NCBI GenBank assembly: GCA_002338655.1
Contig: DDIU01000050.1
Span: 1-62,296, forward strand
DNA: 62,296 nucleotides
From: Flammeovirgaceae bacterium UBA1842
GTDB lineage: Bacteria > Bacteroidota > Bacteroidia > Cytophagales > Cyclobacteriaceae
Direction of reading: 5' to 3'
Under the pieces are notes generated by a model. The model was not told the origin of the DNA, ran no database searches, and was given only the letters and a program-made list of their open reading frames with translations. Positions 7,036 through 15,131 of the stretch are shown here, one piece after another; positions within the stretch are counted from its first letter, which is position 1; each line of letters opens with the position of its first letter. A program made the position numbers and the translations under genes.

Positions 7036-9126
7036 CTACAATTCCCTTTTCACAGGCGTTATAATACTCTCTGCCTCAAGCATCATCCTTATCTTCTTAT
7101 TCTTTGCCCAAAATTTATCCTTGATCTTCTTAATAGTGCTTTTAAATTCAGGATGTCCTGCCATTTGTAAAAGAATAGGATCTTTATCTAAAAACAACAC
7201 GATCCAATATTGAAAATTATCCTGCTCAGAAAAAGCCTTGAGGTATTTAATGCCCTCGTCTATATCACCAACTGTTGCATAGTAGGATGAATAAAGTAAG
7301 TCTTTGTAGAGTGACTGATCATTTTTAGCAAACTCATGAAAGCGGTCATAATATTTCTTCGCTTCCTCCTTTCTCCCCAATTGCTCTAGCACAAAGCCAA
7401 CGTTTAGATCTACATTTTCATAGATTCCCAATTGCAAAGCAGTTTTGATGGTTATCATCTTATTGTAGTACTTCCATGCTGTTTTATAGTCTTTCATGGT
7501 ATAGCATACCTTTCCAATCTCCTGTATCACATCTATCCGGGTAGTGTCCTTTTGCAGAATTTTTATCAGCGAGGCCTTGGTACGGTTCAAATCAAAATTT
7601 TGAGCCATCTTGATGTATACATACAAGTATTGTGAGAATATATTATCGGGATTGAATGCCAAGGATTTTTGAATATAAGTCTCCGATTCATTGATAAATC
7701 CAGCTTGGGCCAATGCATTGCTCAAATGCAAATAGGTATAACTAGAAGTGACTGAGTCCGCACCAGCTACTGCTGCTTGAATACCCTGCAGGGCATGAAT
7801 GAGATATTTTTCCGTATTGGGAAGTATCACACCATAAATGTTTGACAGAAAATTATGAACCCATGCTGTGTTTGGATAATACTCCAAAACTTCTTCTAAT
7901 GACTCAACGGCTTTTTTATAATCATGAATCTGCATATAATATAATGATCGGGCAGTAAGGCTTTCTCCCGATTCGGCATCCAGCAACATGGCTTTGTCAG
8001 CATAATTTTTCAGTTCCTCTGTATACTTAGGGTCAGTCAGAAAAATATCTAGATAGTAATAGGAGATGGCTATATAAGCGTAAGCATTGGCAAATTGTCC
8101 ATCTTCCTGTATTGCTTTTTTAAATTGTTCAATACCGGCAGTTAACCCTTTTCCTGTTTTATCATTCAATAGGGCTAATCCTTTTAGGTAGTAGTCATAA
8201 GCCACGAGATTTTCAGTAGGAGTTTTTTCAATGCGCTTTTGCTCTTCAGGGGTGATGATGGCATTGATTTCATTGGCGATACTTTTAGCCACTTCACTTT
8301 GAAGGTCGAATACATCTTTTAATTCACGTTTATATCTCTTCGACCAAAGATGCTTATCGCTTGGCGCTTCAATCAATTGGATGGTCAATAGAATTTCATT
8401 GCCGATCTTCTGACCGCTCCCTTCAATAAAATAACTCACATTTAATTCCTTTGATAGTTCTGGAATTGTTTTGGAACTATCTCTGTACTTCTCAACACTC
8501 GTTCTACTGGTCACTTTAATGTCTTCTATCTTTTGGAAATTATCTAAAATGGCCTCCATCAGGCCATTCATAAAGTAGACATTAGTGCTGTCGGCACTAT
8601 CATTTTTAAAGGGCAGTACCGCTATGGATTTGCTAAGCCCAGTTGGGGGTTTTTGTTCCACCCTTGGTATTAGAAATAAGGCTAATGCCAATAGTATGGC
8701 AACAATAACAATCACCAAGCCTAGTACTTTGCCTTTCTTTTTGTTGTCCGTGCCAGGAACATTGGGTACCTTCTGCTCCACTTCAAGGTGAGCCCTGCCG
8801 ACTTCACCCGGTGTGTAACCGTACAACTCCCTAAAACATTTTGTAAAATAGGAAGTGCTGCTAAAACCAACCTTATATGAAATCTCAGAAACCGTTAATG
8901 AGTCATCTTTCAATAAAAGTTTAGCATTGTGCAACCTTACATTTCTTATCAATACACTTACCGATTCTCCAGTTTCCTGCTTCACCTTTCTGAGCAGGTT
9001 GGACCTACTCATGTGGATACTCTCTGCCAATTCGGTTACTCCGAAATTCTCATCCGCCAGATTATCTTCAATGACGGCCACTACTTTCTGTAGAAATGTA
9101 CTTTTAGGAGCTTGAATATCTGACAT
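7036..9126 (-). CDS. membrane-tethered AraC-HTH / TPR transcriptional regulator
   Basis: A 696-residue protein. Residues 1-115 carry an AraC DNA-binding domain (ELAESIHMSRSNLLRKVKQ; VSEISYKVGFSSTSYFTKCF; YGYTPGEV). A membrane segment (VLGLVIVIVAILLALALFLI) lies near 135-155. Next comes a TolB/FlgO-like domain (SIAVLPFKNDS; FIEGSGQKIGNEILLTIQLI) and then many TPR-type helices to the C-terminus. This cytoplasmic DNA-binding plus periplasmic sensor layout is common in Bacteroidota. The ATG at 9126 is preferred over an upstream in-frame TTG. It is divergent from the ankyrin/acyltransferase/serine-hydrolase genes, which it may control; the signal is unknown. Confidence 0.9.
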   Translation of the reverse strand: MSDIQAPKSTFLQKVVAVIEDNLADENFGVTELAESIHMSRSNLLRKVKQETGESVSVLIRNVRLHNAKLLLKDDSLTVSEISYKVGFSSTSYFTKCFRELYGYTPGEVGRAHLEVEQKVPNVPGTDNKKKGKVLGLVIVIVAILLALALFLIPRVEQKPPTGLSKSIAVLPFKNDSADSTNVYFMNGLMEAILDNFQKIEDIKVTSRTSVEKYRDSSKTIPELSKELNVSYFIEGSGQKIGNEILLTIQLIEAPSDKHLWSKRYKRELKDVFDLQSEVAKSIANEINAIITPEEQKRIEKTPTENLVAYDYYLKGLALLNDKTGKGLTAGIEQFKKAIQEDGQFANAYAYIAISYYYLDIFLTDPKYTEELKNYADKAMLLDAESGESLTARSLYYMQIHDYKKAVESLEEVLEYYPNTAWVHNFLSNIYGVILPNTEKYLIHALQGIQAAVAGADSVTSSYTYLHLSNALAQAGFINESETYIQKSLAFNPDNIFSQYLYVYIKMAQNFDLNRTKASLIKILQKDTTRIDVIQEIGKVCYTMKDYKTAWKYYNKMITIKTALQLGIYENVDLNVGFVLEQLGRKEEAKKYYDRFHEFAKNDQSLYKDLLYSSYYATVGDIDEGIKYLKAFSEQDNFQYWIVLFLDKDPILLQMAGHPEFKSTIKKIKDKFWAKNKKIRMMLEAESIITPVKREL

Positions 9127-9268
9127 ATAATGAGTTGAGTGAGGATACAATAATCGGCAATTTAAATTCCACTCACAACAGGTCTATTTAGGTCTTTTGC
9201 GTCATAGTTTATAGGCTGTCATCATAATTTTCACACAAAGTGCATAGCTCATATCACTTGCAGCATAG

Positions 9269-9297
9269 TTGTATAGTGGTACCGTAGCGTTCTTTTG
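9269..9297 (+). promoter_or_regulatory. candidate Bacteroidota-type promoter for the ankyrin gene
   Basis: TTG (9269-9271), 18 bp spacer, TTCTTTTG (9290-9297), seven of eight matches to the -7 box TAnnTTTG. It lies 45 bp before the ATG at 9342 in the 215-bp divergent intergenic region. Pattern match only. Confidence 0.35.
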
Positions 9298-9341
9298 ACC
9301 TTTGTATCATCAAAATAAATGTTAAACAACTTAAACACAAA

Positions 9342-9929
9342 ATGATGAAAAATTTAAAACTACAAGCAGTACAAAAATGGTTCGTATTAAGCTTAATTAT
9401 CCTTTTAGGAACCGCCTCATGCAATCAAGCACAAGAAAAATCCACTAAGGAAGCTAAAATAGAAGCGCCTAGCACCACAATACAAGAAGCTGCATTTTTT
9501 GGCAATGTGGAAGCTATCAAGGGACACATTGCAGCTAAGACAGATCTTAATCAAAAAGACGCATATGGCTCAACACCTTTACATATTGCCGCGACATTTG
9601 GTAAAACAGAAGTAGCACTTTTATTGATAGAAGGTGGGGCTAATTTGAATGAAAAGAGTGCCGATGGCTCAACACCTTTACATACGGCAGCTTTTTTCGG
9701 CCGAACAGAAATTGTAAAAGCCCTATTAAAACATAAGGTTGATGTGACCATCAGAAACGCTTACAACTCAACGGCATTGGAGTCGGTTTCCGCACCTTTT
9801 GATGATGTTAAACCGATCTATGACCAAATGAGTAAAACCCTCGGCCCATTTGGATTGAAATTGGACTATGACCAGCTTAAAACAAACCGACCTATAATCG
9901 CTGAAATGATTAAGGCGCAGAGTAATTAA
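9342..9929 (+). CDS. ankyrin-repeat lipoprotein
   Basis: A 195-residue protein with a lipoprotein signal (hydrophobic stretch ending GTASC at about residue 27). Ankyrin units follow: TTIQEAAFFGNVEAIK, then two canonical ones with YGSTPLHIAATFGKTEVA and DGSTPLHTAAFFGRTEIVK, and a degenerate one (NAYNSTALE). Ankyrins bind proteins; here the domain would face the periplasm or the cell surface. It is ten bases from the acyltransferase gene and probably co-transcribed with it. The second ATG at 9345 is an equally possible start. Confidence 0.88.
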   Translation: MMKNLKLQAVQKWFVLSLIILLGTASCNQAQEKSTKEAKIEAPSTTIQEAAFFGNVEAIKGHIAAKTDLNQKDAYGSTPLHIAATFGKTEVALLLIEGGANLNEKSADGSTPLHTAAFFGRTEIVKALLKHKVDVTIRNAYNSTALESVSAPFDDVKPIYDQMSKTLGPFGLKLDYDQLKTNRPIIAEMIKAQSN

Positions 9930-9939
9930 TACATAGACA

Positions 9940-10986
9940 ATGCTCAACAACAGAAGATACGATATTGATTGGTTACGTGTAATAGCTATCGGCTTATTGG
10001 TAATATACCATATAGCCGTTGGCTTTCAGCCCTGGGGAGTGTTCATTGGATTTATACAGAACAATGAACCTTTGGAATGGATTTGGACACCCATGGCCAT
10101 GTTGAATGTTTGGCGTATTCCGCTACTGTTCTTTGTTTCGGGTATGGGGGTCTATTTTGCTATTCAAAGGCGCGACTGGAAGGCACTATTACTGGAGCGA
10201 ACAAAGCGGATTTTGGTGCCTTTTATATTTGGAACACTAGCAATAGTGCCTTTACATGTATGGCTTTGGAAGAATTACTATCATCAGGACATGGAGTTTG
10301 CCTTTAGTCCAATGCACCTCTGGTTTCTCGGCAATATATTCGTTTATGTCCTGCTCTTTTTTCCATTGTTCTTTTATCTGAAGAATCACCCCGAAGGGAA
10401 ATTTCACCGGATAATGAGTAAACTGATGCGCAATCCACTGGGTTTGTTGTTATTGATGATTCCATTTATTGCAGAAGTTGAGTTGGTACAACCCGAGAGT
10501 TTTGAATATTATGCTATGAATGAGCATGGCTTCTGGTTAGGTATGCTTGCCTTCCTTACAGGGTTTTTGTGCGTTTATAGTGGGCAGGCATTTTGGAGTA
10601 CCGTTACCAAATGGAGATGGGCATTGTTGGCCATTGCAGCTACATTATATGGGCTTCGTTTGTTGGAAGGTGAATTTAATGCACCTTATTATTTAAAGTC
10701 TATAGAGTCCAATCTTTGGATCTTCACGGTCTTTGGATTTGGCCACCGGTACTTCAATAAACCAAGTAAAACCTTGACTTATTTAAGTCAGTCGGCATAC
10801 CCGATTTATATCATTCACATGGTCTTTTTATACCTAGGTTCATGGTTTCTATTTCCATTGGACATGCCTGCACCCTACAAGTTGATACTAGTCATAGTCT
10901 TTACTTTTTTAGGGTGTTTTGTTACCTATGAGTTTGTGATTAGACGAATAAAATGGATTAGGCCGCTTTTTGGGTTGAAGTTATGA
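9940..10986 (+). CDS. acyltransferase 3 (OafA/MdoC-like) integral membrane protein
   Basis: A 348-residue protein with about ten membrane segments. It opens RYDIDWLRVIAIGLLVIYH, the family pattern in which an early Asp-x-Leu-Arg and a membrane His are conserved; RIPLLFFVSGMGVYF and RTKRILVPFIFG are further family motifs. Members move acyl groups across the membrane onto glycans or other extracellular targets. The closest style is MdoC/OpgC-like. It follows the ankyrin lipoprotein by ten bases and precedes a serine hydrolase by about 65. The acceptor is unknown. Confidence 0.87.
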   Translation: MLNNRRYDIDWLRVIAIGLLVIYHIAVGFQPWGVFIGFIQNNEPLEWIWTPMAMLNVWRIPLLFFVSGMGVYFAIQRRDWKALLLERTKRILVPFIFGTLAIVPLHVWLWKNYYHQDMEFAFSPMHLWFLGNIFVYVLLFFPLFFYLKNHPEGKFHRIMSKLMRNPLGLLLLMIPFIAEVELVQPESFEYYAMNEHGFWLGMLAFLTGFLCVYSGQAFWSTVTKWRWALLAIAATLYGLRLLEGEFNAPYYLKSIESNLWIFTVFGFGHRYFNKPSKTLTYLSQSAYPIYIIHMVFLYLGSWFLFPLDMPAPYKLILVIVFTFLGCFVTYEFVIRRIKWIRPLFGLKL

Positions 10987-11052
10987 TCGATTTTAGATGT
11001 ACAATTTTGGATTTTATTAATTTGTTAATTTTAATCCTCAAAGCCAATATTT

Positions 11053-12081
11053 ATGAAAATCAAAATAAAGAAAATTCTCAGAATAGTATTTATTATGGCT
11101 AGCATAGGCTCATTATACTTTGTGCCATGGATTCTGGTAAAAGCTTGGATTTTACCACTGCCTAATACGGTGCAAGAACAACTGAATGAAGCGATAGATC
11201 ATGGGTTTGATGGCATAATTGTCTACGTGGACCAAGCAGGGAAGCCGCCTGAATATTATGCCGCAGGCTGGCATGACCGAGAAAAAAAGATACCCGCCAA
11301 TCCACATGCATTATTCAAGATCGGAAGTATCAGCAAGTTATATGTGGCTGTTGCTGTCGCCAAGTTGGTGAATAACAAACAGTTGTCTTTGGATAAAACA
11401 CTCGCTGATTACATGCCAGAATTAGTGGGAAGAATAGAATATGCTGATAAAATCACCGTGAAAATGATGGTCGAGCATAGGAGTGGCATTCCAAATTTTA
11501 CAGACACCCCGGATTATTGGGCTGCCCCGAAAGAAAGTAATAATGAAAAGCTCGCCTTGATTTTGGATAAACCGGCCAATTTTAAACCTGATAAAAGCTA
11601 CGAATATTGTAATACGAATTATTTGTTGCTTTCTGAAATCATGGACAAAGTGCTGGGTTATAATCATTTTCAATACATTCAAGAAAAAATCTTAAATCCG
11701 CTTCACCTCAAACATACTTTTGCTTCGCTAAGTGATGTGAATATTGACGATGTTATGAGTGGCTATCATGTTGGCTATCCCTTTGATTTAAAGACCGATA
11801 AGCAAGGAATGTTGGCATCGGCAGAGGACGTAGGGGTATTTTTACGTGCACTGAATGACGGATCATTGTTTGAGGATGGAGAACAGGAAATTTATTCATC
11901 AATTTATGAGTATGAACATAAGGGTTGGGTACCTGGTTATCAGAGTATTGCCAAGTATCACAAAAAAATGGATACAGTGGTTATTCAATTTACGAATACA
12001 ACTGATCCTAAATTGTACAACTGGAACTTAGCGGATATTATATATGGACGTATATTGAAAATTATTAGAAGAAGGGATTAG
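11053..12081 (+). CDS. serine hydrolase of the beta-lactamase/DD-peptidase (class C) superfamily
   Basis: A 342-residue protein with an N-terminal membrane segment (about 6-30), then a penicillin-binding-like fold. SISK (about residues 95-98, in FKIGSISKLYV) is the SxxK nucleophile motif; YEYCN near 180 gives the YxN motif; HKGWVPGY near 294 stands for the KTG-like third motif. Such proteins hydrolyse ester or peptide bonds at the envelope; most are not true beta-lactamases. It is the last gene of a plus-strand cassette with ankyrin and acyltransferase genes, suggesting an acyl or ester cycle outside the membrane, which is inference. Confidence 0.87.
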   Translation: MKIKIKKILRIVFIMASIGSLYFVPWILVKAWILPLPNTVQEQLNEAIDHGFDGIIVYVDQAGKPPEYYAAGWHDREKKIPANPHALFKIGSISKLYVAVAVAKLVNNKQLSLDKTLADYMPELVGRIEYADKITVKMMVEHRSGIPNFTDTPDYWAAPKESNNEKLALILDKPANFKPDKSYEYCNTNYLLLSEIMDKVLGYNHFQYIQEKILNPLHLKHTFASLSDVNIDDVMSGYHVGYPFDLKTDKQGMLASAEDVGVFLRALNDGSLFEDGEQEIYSSIYEYEHKGWVPGYQSIAKYHKKMDTVVIQFTNTTDPKLYNWNLADIIYGRILKIIRRRD

Positions 12082-12128
12082 TTACTAGGGCTATTAGCAA
12101 TAACCAGGTTAAGTGCAGAGATTGCACT

Positions 12129-12224
12129 GGTCGTAGCGTACGCTACGACCTTTCCTGCCTATTATCTGTTATTGTTTTTATATAGTGGTCTTAGGATCGC
12201 TGCGCTTAACCTACGACCAGCGGG
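12129..12224 (+). repeat. REP-like palindromic repeat, copy 3 (complete)
   Basis: The left part is a perfect 22-bp palindrome (GGTCGTAGCGTA then its mirror), followed by TTTCCTGCC, a T-rich spacer and the right hairpin GGTCTTAGG / CCTACGACC ending in AGCGGG. This is the fullest version along with copy 4 and defines the roughly 95-bp consensus: one perfect hairpin and one hairpin with a single mismatch, in fixed order. Confidence 0.8.
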
Positions 12225-12238
12225 GGTTTTCTAAATTT

Positions 12239-12276
12239 GGTTGTAGTATCGCTGCGTTTGACCTACGACCAGCGGG
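12239..12276 (+). repeat. REP-like half copy (right hairpin only)
   Basis: GGTTGTAG, then TATCGCTGCGTTTGAC, then CTACGACCAGCGGG repeats just the right-hand hairpin of the family 15 bp after copy 3. It appears to be a partial duplication of copy 3's end. Confidence 0.6.
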
Positions 12277-12345
12277 AGTTAATTCTCAACCTTGTAACTA
12301 CTCTTAGGCAAGACCGTTAACAATCTAAAACCTAATAAAGAAATC

Positions 12346-12723
12346 ATGAAATTCTACACTTCGATTCCAAAAGAACTTAAACCATATTTCAATGTAGAAT
12401 TGGGGAAATACCAAACGGAGTTAGCAAATGGAAATTTAGTAAGTGCTTGGCATCATTTAGAACGGGCTCACATCATCGGGCAGAAATATCCATACACCCA
12501 CACATTTGTCCATTGGAAAATGTTGCAGTTTGGATTTAAAATAAAAAGCAGAAAAGAAATCTTAGGGCAGATTCCACGCCTGATTTTTGGAGGAGTAAAA
12601 TCCTTTGTAGGAAGAATACCAGTAGGGAATCCCGGTGGAGCAAATGTCCCACCATTAAAACCCTTTCCGATTGGTAAAGAATTGCAGGATATATTTTTGA
12701 AGGCGGGAATTGATCCAACTTGA
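12346..12723 (+). CDS. DUF3703 family protein
   Basis: A 125-residue soluble protein matching the DUF3703 pattern: N-terminal helices with YQTELANGNL, then SAWHHLERAHIIGQ at about residues 28-41, HTFVHWKML near 53, GQIPRLIFGG near 75 and VGNPGGANV near 92. The family is widespread, small and of unknown function; members are sometimes found beside metal or redox genes. No signal peptide. The gene stands alone between REP-like copies 3 and 4 and ends ten bases before an osmC 3'-end remnant on the other strand. Confidence 0.85.
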   Translation: MKFYTSIPKELKPYFNVELGKYQTELANGNLVSAWHHLERAHIIGQKYPYTHTFVHWKMLQFGFKIKSRKEILGQIPRLIFGGVKSFVGRIPVGNPGGANVPPLKPFPIGKELQDIFLKAGIDPT

Positions 12724-12733
12724 AAAATTCATT

Positions 12734-12828
12734 CTATTCACGTTCTATTTTACACTCATAAGTCACCTCTGAAATAAGGGAGCTTCTTACTGAGCAATAA
12801 CTCTCAATTCCCAATTTAGTTACTTTCT
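12734..12828 (-). pseudogene. remnant of an osmC 3' end (duplicate of the gene at 13647)
   Basis: Positions 12750-12828 are identical over 79 bp to 13663-13741, inside the intact osmC gene. Past the identical tract the two copies differ in bases but both stay readable as an OsmC C-terminus: here the minus strand reads YECKIERE then stop, and in the intact gene YECKVERP then stop. The remnant therefore looks like a true but diverged gene end, not a random copy. At its other side it is cut by REP-like copy 4 at 12835. It cannot encode a working protein. Confidence 0.75.
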
Positions 12829-12834
12829 TACACA

Positions 12835-12926
12835 GGTCGTAGCGTACGCTACGACCTTTCCAGCCTATTATCTGTCCTTGTCTTCTAAAAAGTGGTCTTA
12901 GGATCACTGAACCTACGACCAGCGGG
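12835..12926 (+). repeat. REP-like palindromic repeat, copy 4 (complete)
   Basis: The perfect 22-bp palindrome GGTCGTAGCGTA plus mirror, TTTCCAGCC, spacer, then AGTGGTCTTAGGATCACTGAACCTACGACCAGCGGG. It abuts the osmC remnant within seven bases. The following stretch 12927-13101 before the antitoxin gene holds nothing else I can identify. Confidence 0.8.
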
Positions 12927-13101
12927 AATGACTATTAGTAATAACCCGTTTCACCATGTGAGTACTAGCAAAGTTAATACCCATCCATGCAACTACTCAT
13001 AGTCGAGGCCATTTCATTAATCCTTTTTTGATGTGGATGTGATTGCTCAGTTGATTTAAAAAGGGAAGCATTATTTTAGATATTATTGTTAAATTAGTTA
13101 C

Positions 13102-13329
13102 ATGACTAGGGATAAACTTTTAAAGAAGGCTGTTATGAATCTGAAAAAATTACCTGACCATAAACTTCAGGAGATTACTGATTATATGGATTTTATATTA
13201 AAATCGGTAAGTGATCAAGAGTTAGTTCAGGGGATGCAAGTATTGGCTAGTACTTCAAAAGCCTATGATTTTCTTAAAGAAGATGAGGATTTATATACAG
13301 TAAATGATTTGAAAGAGACGTATAAATGA
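13102..13329 (+). CDS. antitoxin partner of a PemK/MazF-type toxin
   Basis: A 75-residue protein. Residues 1-33 are basic and helical (LLKKAVMNLKKLPDHKLQEI), in the style of DUF2281-like antitoxins; the C-terminal half is acidic (EDEDLYTVNDLKETY), as expected for a toxin-neutralising tail. The stop overlaps the toxin start by four bases (ATGA), so translation is coupled in the usual antitoxin-first order. Identification depends on the toxin neighbour. Confidence 0.7.
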   Translation: MTRDKLLKKAVMNLKKLPDHKLQEITDYMDFILKSVSDQELVQGMQVLASTSKAYDFLKEDEDLYTVNDLKETYK

Positions 13330-13643
13330 AAAAAGGTGACGTTGTTCTAATCCCTTTCCCATTTTCGGATTTGACAGGTAAGAAGAATCGACCTGCACTT
13401 ATTTTAGTTGATTCAACTTATGATGTAACAGTAGCTTTCATCACAACTCAACTGAAATGGAAAGAGAATCATGACATTTCTCTTGAGCCGAGTATGCAAA
13501 ATGGAATTAAGAAATCATCATTGATTCGATTATCAAAATTGATGACAATTGACAAGAATTTAGTAATTGGAAAACTTGGTGAAATCTCTAAGCAGGAAAT
13601 AATAACGGTCAATAGCCAACTAATCAAAATCCTTCAACTATAA
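13326..13643 (+). CDS. PemK/MazF-family mRNA interferase toxin
   Basis: A 105-residue protein. KGDVVLIPFPFSDLTG at residues 3-18 and RPALIL at 22-27 are the hallmark first strands of the PemK/MazF SH3-like fold; AFITTQL near 42 and SLIRLSKLMTIDK near 69 continue it. Members cut mRNA at short specific sites. The frame is intact and full length, so the pair is likely active. The module lies between the two copies of the osmC 3' end and ends three bases before the stop of the intact osmC gene on the other strand. Confidence 0.85.
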   Translation: MKKGDVVLIPFPFSDLTGKKNRPALILVDSTYDVTVAFITTQLKWKENHDISLEPSMQNGIKKSSLIRLSKLMTIDKNLVIGKLGEISKQEIITVNSQLIKILQL

Positions 13644-13646
13644 ATT

Positions 13647-14048
13647 TTACGGCCTTTCAACCTTACACTCATAAGTCACCTCTGAAATAAGGGAGCTTCT
13701 TACTGAGCAATAACTCTCAATTCCCAATTTAGTTACTTTCTCCAGTTCTTCAAGGGTAGCATCAGGAGATACGAGGATAATGGTCATATGGATTTTTGTG
13801 AAACTTTTTGGGTTAGTCTCCCTACGTGTTCCTTCAGTTTCTATCCTTAGGTCAATCAATTTCCTGCGTTTCTTCTGGATCATCAAAGCCACTTCTACCG
13901 CAGCACACCCTGCTAGGGCACTTAATAGCAACTGGACAGGAGACATGTCGGTTTTATTTTCCGACTTCATATCAATTTTTACTGATTGACCTTCTTCGGT
14001 TACTGATGTATATTCGTAATCACTTTTATATTGGGTGGTAATCTTCAT
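13647..14048 (-). CDS. OsmC-family protein
   Basis: A 133-residue OsmC/Ohr-fold protein. MSPVQLLLSALAGCAAVEV at about residues 34-52 contains the family region with its conserved Cys (residue 47), and CSVRSSLISEV near 113 holds the second Cys position, so a peroxidatic Cys pair is possible. The length is normal for a short OsmC-like (YhfA-type) protein. Its last 79 codon-bearing bases are duplicated 913 bp away at 12750-12828. It is divergent from apt with a 30-bp gap. Confidence 0.88.
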   Translation of the reverse strand: MKITTQYKSDYEYTSVTEEGQSVKIDMKSENKTDMSPVQLLLSALAGCAAVEVALMIQKKRRKLIDLRIETEGTRRETNPKSFTKIHMTIILVSPDATLEELEKVTKLGIESYCSVRSSLISEVTYECKVERP

Positions 14049-14078
14049 ATTAAATGGTATTTTTAATCAGTTGAAACT

Positions 14079-14600
14079 ATGGAAAAACTAAGGGCTAAAA
14101 TACGTGATGTTGAGGATTTCCCTAAACCTGGGATAGTATTTAAAGATATTACACCAGTACTTGGTGATGCAGCACTCTGCAGGGACATCACATTGTCTTT
14201 GGTGAACAGATACAAAAATAAGGGGATAGATGCCATCGTTGGTGTAGAATCTAGGGGATTTTTGTTTGGTATGTTACTGGCCTATGAACTAAACATCCCA
14301 TTTGTCCCAATACGAAAGTCAGGGAAACTGCCTTTTAGGACACTCCAGCATTCGTATGACTTGGAATATGGAAGTGCCACAATGGAAGTACATGAAGATG
14401 CCATCTTGGAAGATTGGAATGTGTTGATCCATGATGATCTATTGGCTACAGGAGGCACAGCCGCAGCCGCAGCACATCTTGTAAAATTATTGAAGGGTAA
14501 AATTTACGGTTTCTCTTTCCTTATAGACCTCACTTATTTGGAGGGGGGTACTCAACTTAAGGAATTTTCTGACAGGGTTGAATCTCTCGTAAAGTATTAA
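14079..14600 (+). CDS. apt: adenine phosphoribosyltransferase
   Basis: A 173-residue enzyme that converts adenine and PRPP to AMP. Diagnostic segments are FPKPGIVFKDITPVL at residues 14-28, GVESRGFLFG near 54, and the PRPP-binding loop VLIHDDLLATGGTAAAA near 114-130 (the family consensus has VDDLLATGGT). Length and order of motifs are those of bacterial Apt. The 3' end overlaps the convergent receiver-domain gene by four bases. Confidence 0.95.
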   Translation: MEKLRAKIRDVEDFPKPGIVFKDITPVLGDAALCRDITLSLVNRYKNKGIDAIVGVESRGFLFGMLLAYELNIPFVPIRKSGKLPFRTLQHSYDLEYGSATMEVHEDAILEDWNVLIHDDLLATGGTAAAAAHLVKLLKGKIYGFSFLIDLTYLEGGTQLKEFSDRVESLVKY

Positions 14601-15007
14601 TTGTTCGTAAAATGCTTACCGAGTAATTCCTTTAAGCCAGCACTGGTAAGGGGTTTCGAAACATAGTCATTCACTTGTGGATAGCTAAAGGCTTTGTCAA
14701 TATCTTCTTGATAGAACGAGGAAGAAAGCATGGATACCACCACACGTTTGTTGAGCTTAGGCCAGATTTTTTCACGGTATTTATCTAAAAATCCCCAGCC
14801 ATCCATGACTGGCATATTTATGTCAAGCAATATTAAATCTGGAAATTCCTGCTCGTTATTAATTATATTTTCCAAATGGTTGAGTGCTTTTTCCCCTTGT
14901 AGATAAATGGAAACGTGATCCAATGGGAGGCCCGCTTTTTCAATTACCTTGCTATTTATATAACTTGAGATGTCATCATCATCCACGAGCATGATTTTCA
15001 ATCCCAT
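14597..15007 (-). CDS. stand-alone response regulator (receiver domain only)
   Basis: A 136-residue CheY-like receiver. The acidic pocket is VDDDD near residues 8-12, the phosphoryl-acceptor Asp lies in LILLDINMPVMDG near 62-74, and the switch Lys is in YVSKPL near 117. There is no output domain, as in many Bacteroidota receivers that act through protein contacts. I start at the ATG at 15007; an in-frame TTG at 15031 is less likely. It lies 124 bp from the NarL-type regulator, so it may share the histidine kinase upstream. Confidence 0.88.
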   Translation of the reverse strand: MGLKIMLVDDDDISSYINSKVIEKAGLPLDHVSIYLQGEKALNHLENIINNEQEFPDLILLDINMPVMDGWGFLDKYREKIWPKLNKRVVVSMLSSSFYQEDIDKAFSYPQVNDYVSKPLTSAGLKELLGKHFTNN

Positions 15008-15131
15008 ACTATCTGTTAATTCTTGTTTCAAGGGTATATAAATTAAAATGCAGTTCTCTTCTATACAAAAATAGTATCTAATACGGATATATTAGCAATG
15101 TGTAAGTCTTCTTTTTCAAGTAAGCTCCTAT

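Noticed and set aside
12091..12946. Similar 15-bp strings (CTATTAG[CT]AATAACC) near REP copies 3 and 4
   Set aside because: Only 15 bp with one mismatch, and further similarity between the flanks is weak; not strong enough for a repeat call.
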